Below, one piece after another: positions 59,994 to 64,000 of a stretch of DNA of 64,000 bases. Both the position numbers and the translations under genes were made by a program. Positions within the stretch are counted from its first letter, which is position 1. Each line of letters starts with the position of its first letter. Origin of the DNA: Vigna angularis (Eukaryota > Streptophyta > Magnoliopsida > Fabales > Fabaceae); contig NC_068980.1 in the NCBI RefSeq assembly GCF_016808095.1, positions 6,296,501 to 6,360,500 of the forward strand, given 5' to 3'. A model generated the notes under the pieces. It worked only from the letters and a program-made list of their open reading frames with translations. It made no database searches and was not told where the DNA came from.

Positions 59994-60242
59994 TTAAACT
60001 CATATTTCAACTACAAACTCATAAATATAACTCGAACTCTTCTAATTTATTCTTTTATCTCTTTCTTCATTGGCACTGAGTCGGACGACATTCCTTCATC
60101 TGCTCCCGTATAACGAATTATACGATCATCGCACAAACACAAACACAAACAAGTAGGGTGAGCTAACATGCAACAAATCATTCATAAAACATGCATAATT
60201 ACTTTGATACACTCAACAAACATCATATAATAATTATGTCAG

Positions 60243-60343
60243 ACACCCTCGTACCATCATACCACAATCCCTAATAGACACTCATCCTATCGTACCACAG
60301 ACACTCATCCCATTGTACCACAATCCCCAATAGACACTCATCC
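60243..60343. repeat. Short tandem repeat, TACCACAATCCC...AGACACTCATCC
   Basis: The motif GTACCA...TACCACAATCCC(T/C)AATAGACACTCATCC occurs in two full and one partial copies. Confidence 0.75.
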
Positions 60344-61217
60344 GGATGATACGTTGATGAGCGGTCACGGGAGGTTATGCATTTGTGATGACCTCTACTT
60401 CTCCTTACAAATACACTTCCAAAATAATTCATACCATCCACAAGGTTAGTCCTCAACACTGTGTCCAAAACCGGCACATAAACCAGGACCTCCTGCCCCT
60501 CTCACCACATAACTCATCATTCTCTACTTGAGATCGGATGATTATTAGAGTATCAGGATAACCTCCAACAACAGGACCCTCAACATCAACATATACACTA
60601 ATATCATGTCATTACATATCATGCTCATATTCCTCAACTCATACTATACCATTACAAAATCTTCCAATAATACTCATATCATGTTCAGATGCATAAATTC
60701 AAATCCAATATAATAAAATACAATCATCACAGAAATCATACAAAATGAATATATCACAAAATAAATTAACAATATTAAAATATCACTATAAATGGAGAAC
60801 TAAGAAGTTGAATCTGGCTTTTTTAATAAAAATAAGAATAAAAATCGACAAAAATAAAAATAGATATAGTACAAATAGTCAATCGAGGTACCCTTATTTA
60901 TGATAAACTTTCCTTCCATTTTTGTTCCTTTAGTGGGTCTAGTATTTCCGGCAATTGCAATGGCTTCTTTATTTCTTCATGTTCAAAAAAACAAGATTTT
61001 TTAGATACGGCGGTCAGTAGGGAAAAATATTCTAGATATTTTTTTGAGAGCTAGAAGCAATTGGATGAATTCCCCCTAAGTGTTACAAGATGTTTACCAT
61101 GTGAGTTAGTGTAAATTTTTGTTTAACTTATCACGTTTTATTTATATAAACTTATTAATTATATTTTTCATTCACAAATAAATTTACTTATTATTATTAA
61201 TAATAAAATTTTTAAGG

Positions 61218-61456
61218 TGAATATTTTTCATAGTTTTACAGAATTCGTAGATGCTATCTCATGCTTCAGTGATGTGACCTCCTTTGACTTTATTGGAACA
61301 TACGTAGAAGGACACAACACAAAGGGTTTGCAAAGAGAAAAAAATAAAGCAAAACGAGAGATAGTTTTACAGAGACGTCTGCATGAAATATATAGGCATG
61401 CAGACTAAACAGAAACTAACAACAACAAAAAGAGGTTTGAATTACAACAGCTAACA
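61218..61456 (-). repeat. 3' LTR of the Copia element at the right end (239 bp)
   Basis: On the minus strand it starts TGTTAGCTGTTG directly after a purine tract and ends AAAATATTCA. A TATA-like CCTATATATTTC lies within it. Its partner LTR is beyond the window. Confidence 0.65.
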
Positions 61457-61469
61457 CTCTCCCTTAATT
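61457..61469 (-). other. Polypurine tract of the Copia element
   Basis: The minus strand reads AATTAAGGGAGAG, directly before the LTR. Its start overlaps the TAA stop of pol. Confidence 0.65.
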
Positions 61470-64000
61470 CAAATTCTCGAAGGACACCATTCCAATTTTT
61501 GATCGCATATTCACGAACTTATCAATGGCTAAAGACTTGGTACATAAATCTGCCAATTGTTCCAAAGTCTTGCAGTATGTCAACTTGATCCTTTCCTTGT
61601 TAACAACATCACGTAAGAAGTGAAATTTCACTTCAATGTGTTTGCTCCTCCCGTGGCTGACAGGATTCCTGGCAAGGTTTATGGCCGAAGTATTGTCCAT
61701 TCTCAGCTCCACAGGTTCCTCCAAAACAATTCTCAGTTCAGACAATAATTCTTCAAGCCAAACTCCTTGGCATGCTGCATAGCAACCTGCGACATACTCG
61801 GCTTCGCAGCTGGACAGAGCAACGACCGTTTGCTTCTTGGATGACCATGAGATGGGTGCTCCATTAATGAAGTATATGAACCCGAAAGTACTTCTCCTCT
61901 CAACAGTGTCACCACCATAGTCAGAATCGCAAAAACCTGTGATCTTCAAACAACTTTCCTGGTTTCCAAAGGGAAACAATATTCCATAGCCAGTGGTGCC
62001 TTTGACATATCTGAGAATACGCTTGGTAGAGTCCATATGACTTTTCCTTGGTTGGCACATGAACCTGCTTATCAAGCCTACACTAAACATTAAATCAGGT
62101 CTACTATTACACAAAAATCTTAACGACCCAACAACCTGTCTGTATTTTGTGGCATCTGCATACTCTTCAGCATCGTTATTCCCAAGTTTTATATTTGCCT
62201 CTAAAGGACTTTGAGCTGCATTGCACTGGTGCATTTGAAATCTCTCAAGTATTTCATTTGCATACTTCTATTGGTGCATAACAATACCTCTTTCAGACCG
62301 TGTGAACTCCATTCCGAGGAAATAATAGAGTTCTCCCAGATCTGTCATATCGAAGTCTCTTTTCATGTTCATCTTGAATTCATCTACATCCTCCAGTCTT
62401 GATCCAGTTACAAGTAAGTCATCTACATATAAACAAACAATTAACATATTACCTTTTGATGTTTCTTTCACGTAGACACTGTGCTCAACCTTACATTTTT
62501 CAAATCCTTGATTTATCAGAGAAGAGTCAATCCTCTTATTCCAAGCTCTAGGTGCTTGGCGCAGACCATACAAGGCTTTCTGCAACCTATAGACCTTTCT
62601 CTCATCATTCTTAATCTTAAAGCCTGGAGGTTGTTGTACATAAACCTCTTCTTCCAACACTCCATGAAGAAAGGCAGACTTGACATCGAGTTGGTAGATC
62701 TGCCATCTTCGAGCACAAGCAATTGCCACCACCATACGAATGGTTTCCAATCTCGCCACTGGTGCGAAAACTTCGTCAAAATCAATGCCCTTCTTCTGCA
62801 AAAATCCTCTGGCAACGAGACGTGCCTTATACTTTGACACCGAGCCATCTGGATTTAGCTTTCTCTTGAATATCCATTTGACACCAATGCTACATTTTCC
62901 AGGTGGAAGATCAACTAAGCGCCACGTGTTGTTCCTTTCAATGGAGTTCAGTTCTTCCATCATTGCATTCTTCCAAACAGGTTGTTTCAGCGCATCATCA
63001 ACACTCACAGGCTCTGCCTCTGCCATTAGAGCTATGTGGATTAGACTCCCTTCCTCATCAATAGCAGAATCTGAGTATGTCTCATAATCGGAAAATCTTG
63101 AGGATCTCACAATCTGCCTTCTGGGTCGTTGATTACCAACTTCAACACTGATGTTCTCAGCAGAGTCATCCTCAGTTTCAGGTACAACCTCTGTTCCTTC
63201 TTCTTCTTCATGATTTTCGAGAGTTTCTCGTATCAAGATTCTTTTAGGATTCTTATGCATGCAGCTCCAGTCCTAGGTTTCCTTTTCTAGCACAAGCACA
63301 TCCCTGCTGATGACCATTTTTTGCTTTCTTGGATTGTAGAGCTTATACGCTCCAGTGGGATGATATCCCATGAACACCATAGGTTCACTTTTGTCTTCAA
63401 GTTTGGTACATTTCTGATCTGCAACATGAACAAACGCAAGGGAACCAAAGATTTTTAAATGCTTTACAGAAGGTGTGTTACCTGTCCATACTTCGAGAGG
63501 CACCTTTCCTTTGATACGCTTTGTAGGACACCTGTTTAAGAGGTATACAGCTGTAGCTACTGCCTCTGCCCAGAAATCACGTGGCACGTTCTTTTCTTTC
63601 ATCAAACACCTTGCAGTATTCAGGATAGTGCGGTTTCTCCTTTCTACCAAAGCATTATGTTGTGGGGTATATGGAGCAGTAACTTCATGACTTATACCTT
63701 TCTTTTGGCAAAAATCTTCAAACGCATGAGAGGTAAACTCACCTCCACCATCAGTTCTAAGAACCTTCAACGTCTTTCCACTTTCTCTTTCCACAGCAGC
63801 AATATACTTCTTGAACACATCAAGAGCTTCTCCTTTCAATTTGATCATATAAACCCAACACATTCTGCTGAATTCATCCACGAACACGATAAAATACCTA
63901 TTTCCACCAAGAGATGGTGTATCTAAAGGACCACAAATGTCCGCATGTATGATATCAAGGCATCTTTTTGACCTCATCTCTATTTCAGATCGAAAAACTT
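61464..64000 (-). pseudogene. Copia pol (integrase, reverse transcriptase, RNase H), two in-frame stops, runs off the window
   Basis: One continuous minus-strand frame. The integrase core (63273-64000) has the D of HADICGP, the D of LRTDGGGEF and the E of ALVERRNRT. Reverse transcriptase (62268-63260) has [32 protein letters not shown] and the catalytic [11 protein letters not shown]. RNase H (from 62234 to the stop at 61464) has GFCDSDYGGD, SSCEAEYV and DNTSAINLARNP. TAG stops at 63273-63275 and 62268-62270 interrupt the same frame with no frameshift. Gag and protease are expected to the right of the window. The stops make a full polyprotein unlikely, although the rest is well kept. The small frames on the plus strand are shadows. 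Confidence 0.9.

Larger units (their letters stand above)
59843..60900 (+). mobile_element. Possible LTR remnant (TGTAACATCCC start)
   Basis: It starts TGTAACATCCCATAATCTC, a common LTR start in plants, contains an AT run (59940-59990), and is of mixed composition different from its AT-rich surroundings. No second copy or target duplication is seen and the right end is a guess. Confidence 0.35.

Overview
This is nuclear DNA from a flowering plant. The genes have introns with GT-AG borders, and the intergenic DNA is very AT-rich and full of Copia, Tat/Ogre-type, hAT and Mutator-type transposons. The proteins (CLAVATA3-like, plastid PPR editing factor, TMK receptor kinase, HDA8-like deacetylase) are those of a dicot. 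The Ogre-type element with a tRNA-Arg primer site would fit a legume, but the species cannot be fixed from this window.

Layout. 1-5.06 kb: a decayed Copia element on the minus strand, with one LTR interrupted by a solo LTR (5-bp duplication) and by a 1.2-kb element with 106-bp inverted repeats. 5.06-25.8 kb: one nested block. The outer shell is a non-autonomous hAT element with a perfect 8-bp target duplication that carries a piece of an ABCC transporter gene. Inside it sit a 519-bp Mutator-like foldback element (9-bp duplication) and a young 17.6-kb LTR retrotransposon (5-bp duplication, 3.6-kb LTRs, tRNA-Arg(ACG) primer site, no gag or pol). That retrotransposon carries host gene sequence: a CONSTANS-like B-box piece in each LTR and, antisense inside, what looks like a complete small WUSCHEL-related homeobox gene with a TATA box, leader intron, a second intron that splices in frame, and a WUS-box. 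Its 3' half is a hypervariable set of tandem repeats, including a 99-bp higher-order minisatellite.

25.8-32.6 kb is AT-rich intergenic DNA. 32.7-33.3 kb holds a three-exon CLV3-type CLE peptide gene. Then come a PPR pseudogene, a related PPR gene (37.0-38.0 kb), a CLB19-like PPR editing factor (38.2-39.8 kb, minus), a TMK-family leucine-rich-repeat receptor kinase (41.6-45.1 kb, minus) and an HDA8-like class II histone deacetylase (48.7-52.2 kb, minus). 52.3-61.2 kb is gene-poor with dispersed repeats and LTR remnants. The window ends inside a Copia element (minus strand) whose pol frame has two in-frame TAG stops.

The host genes are independent units, not an operon-like group. The point of most interest is the antisense homeobox gene carried by the young retrotransposon, about 17 kb from a CLV3-type gene. 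CLV3 and WUS form one stem-cell feedback loop in plants, so the juxtaposition is worth testing, though it may be chance.
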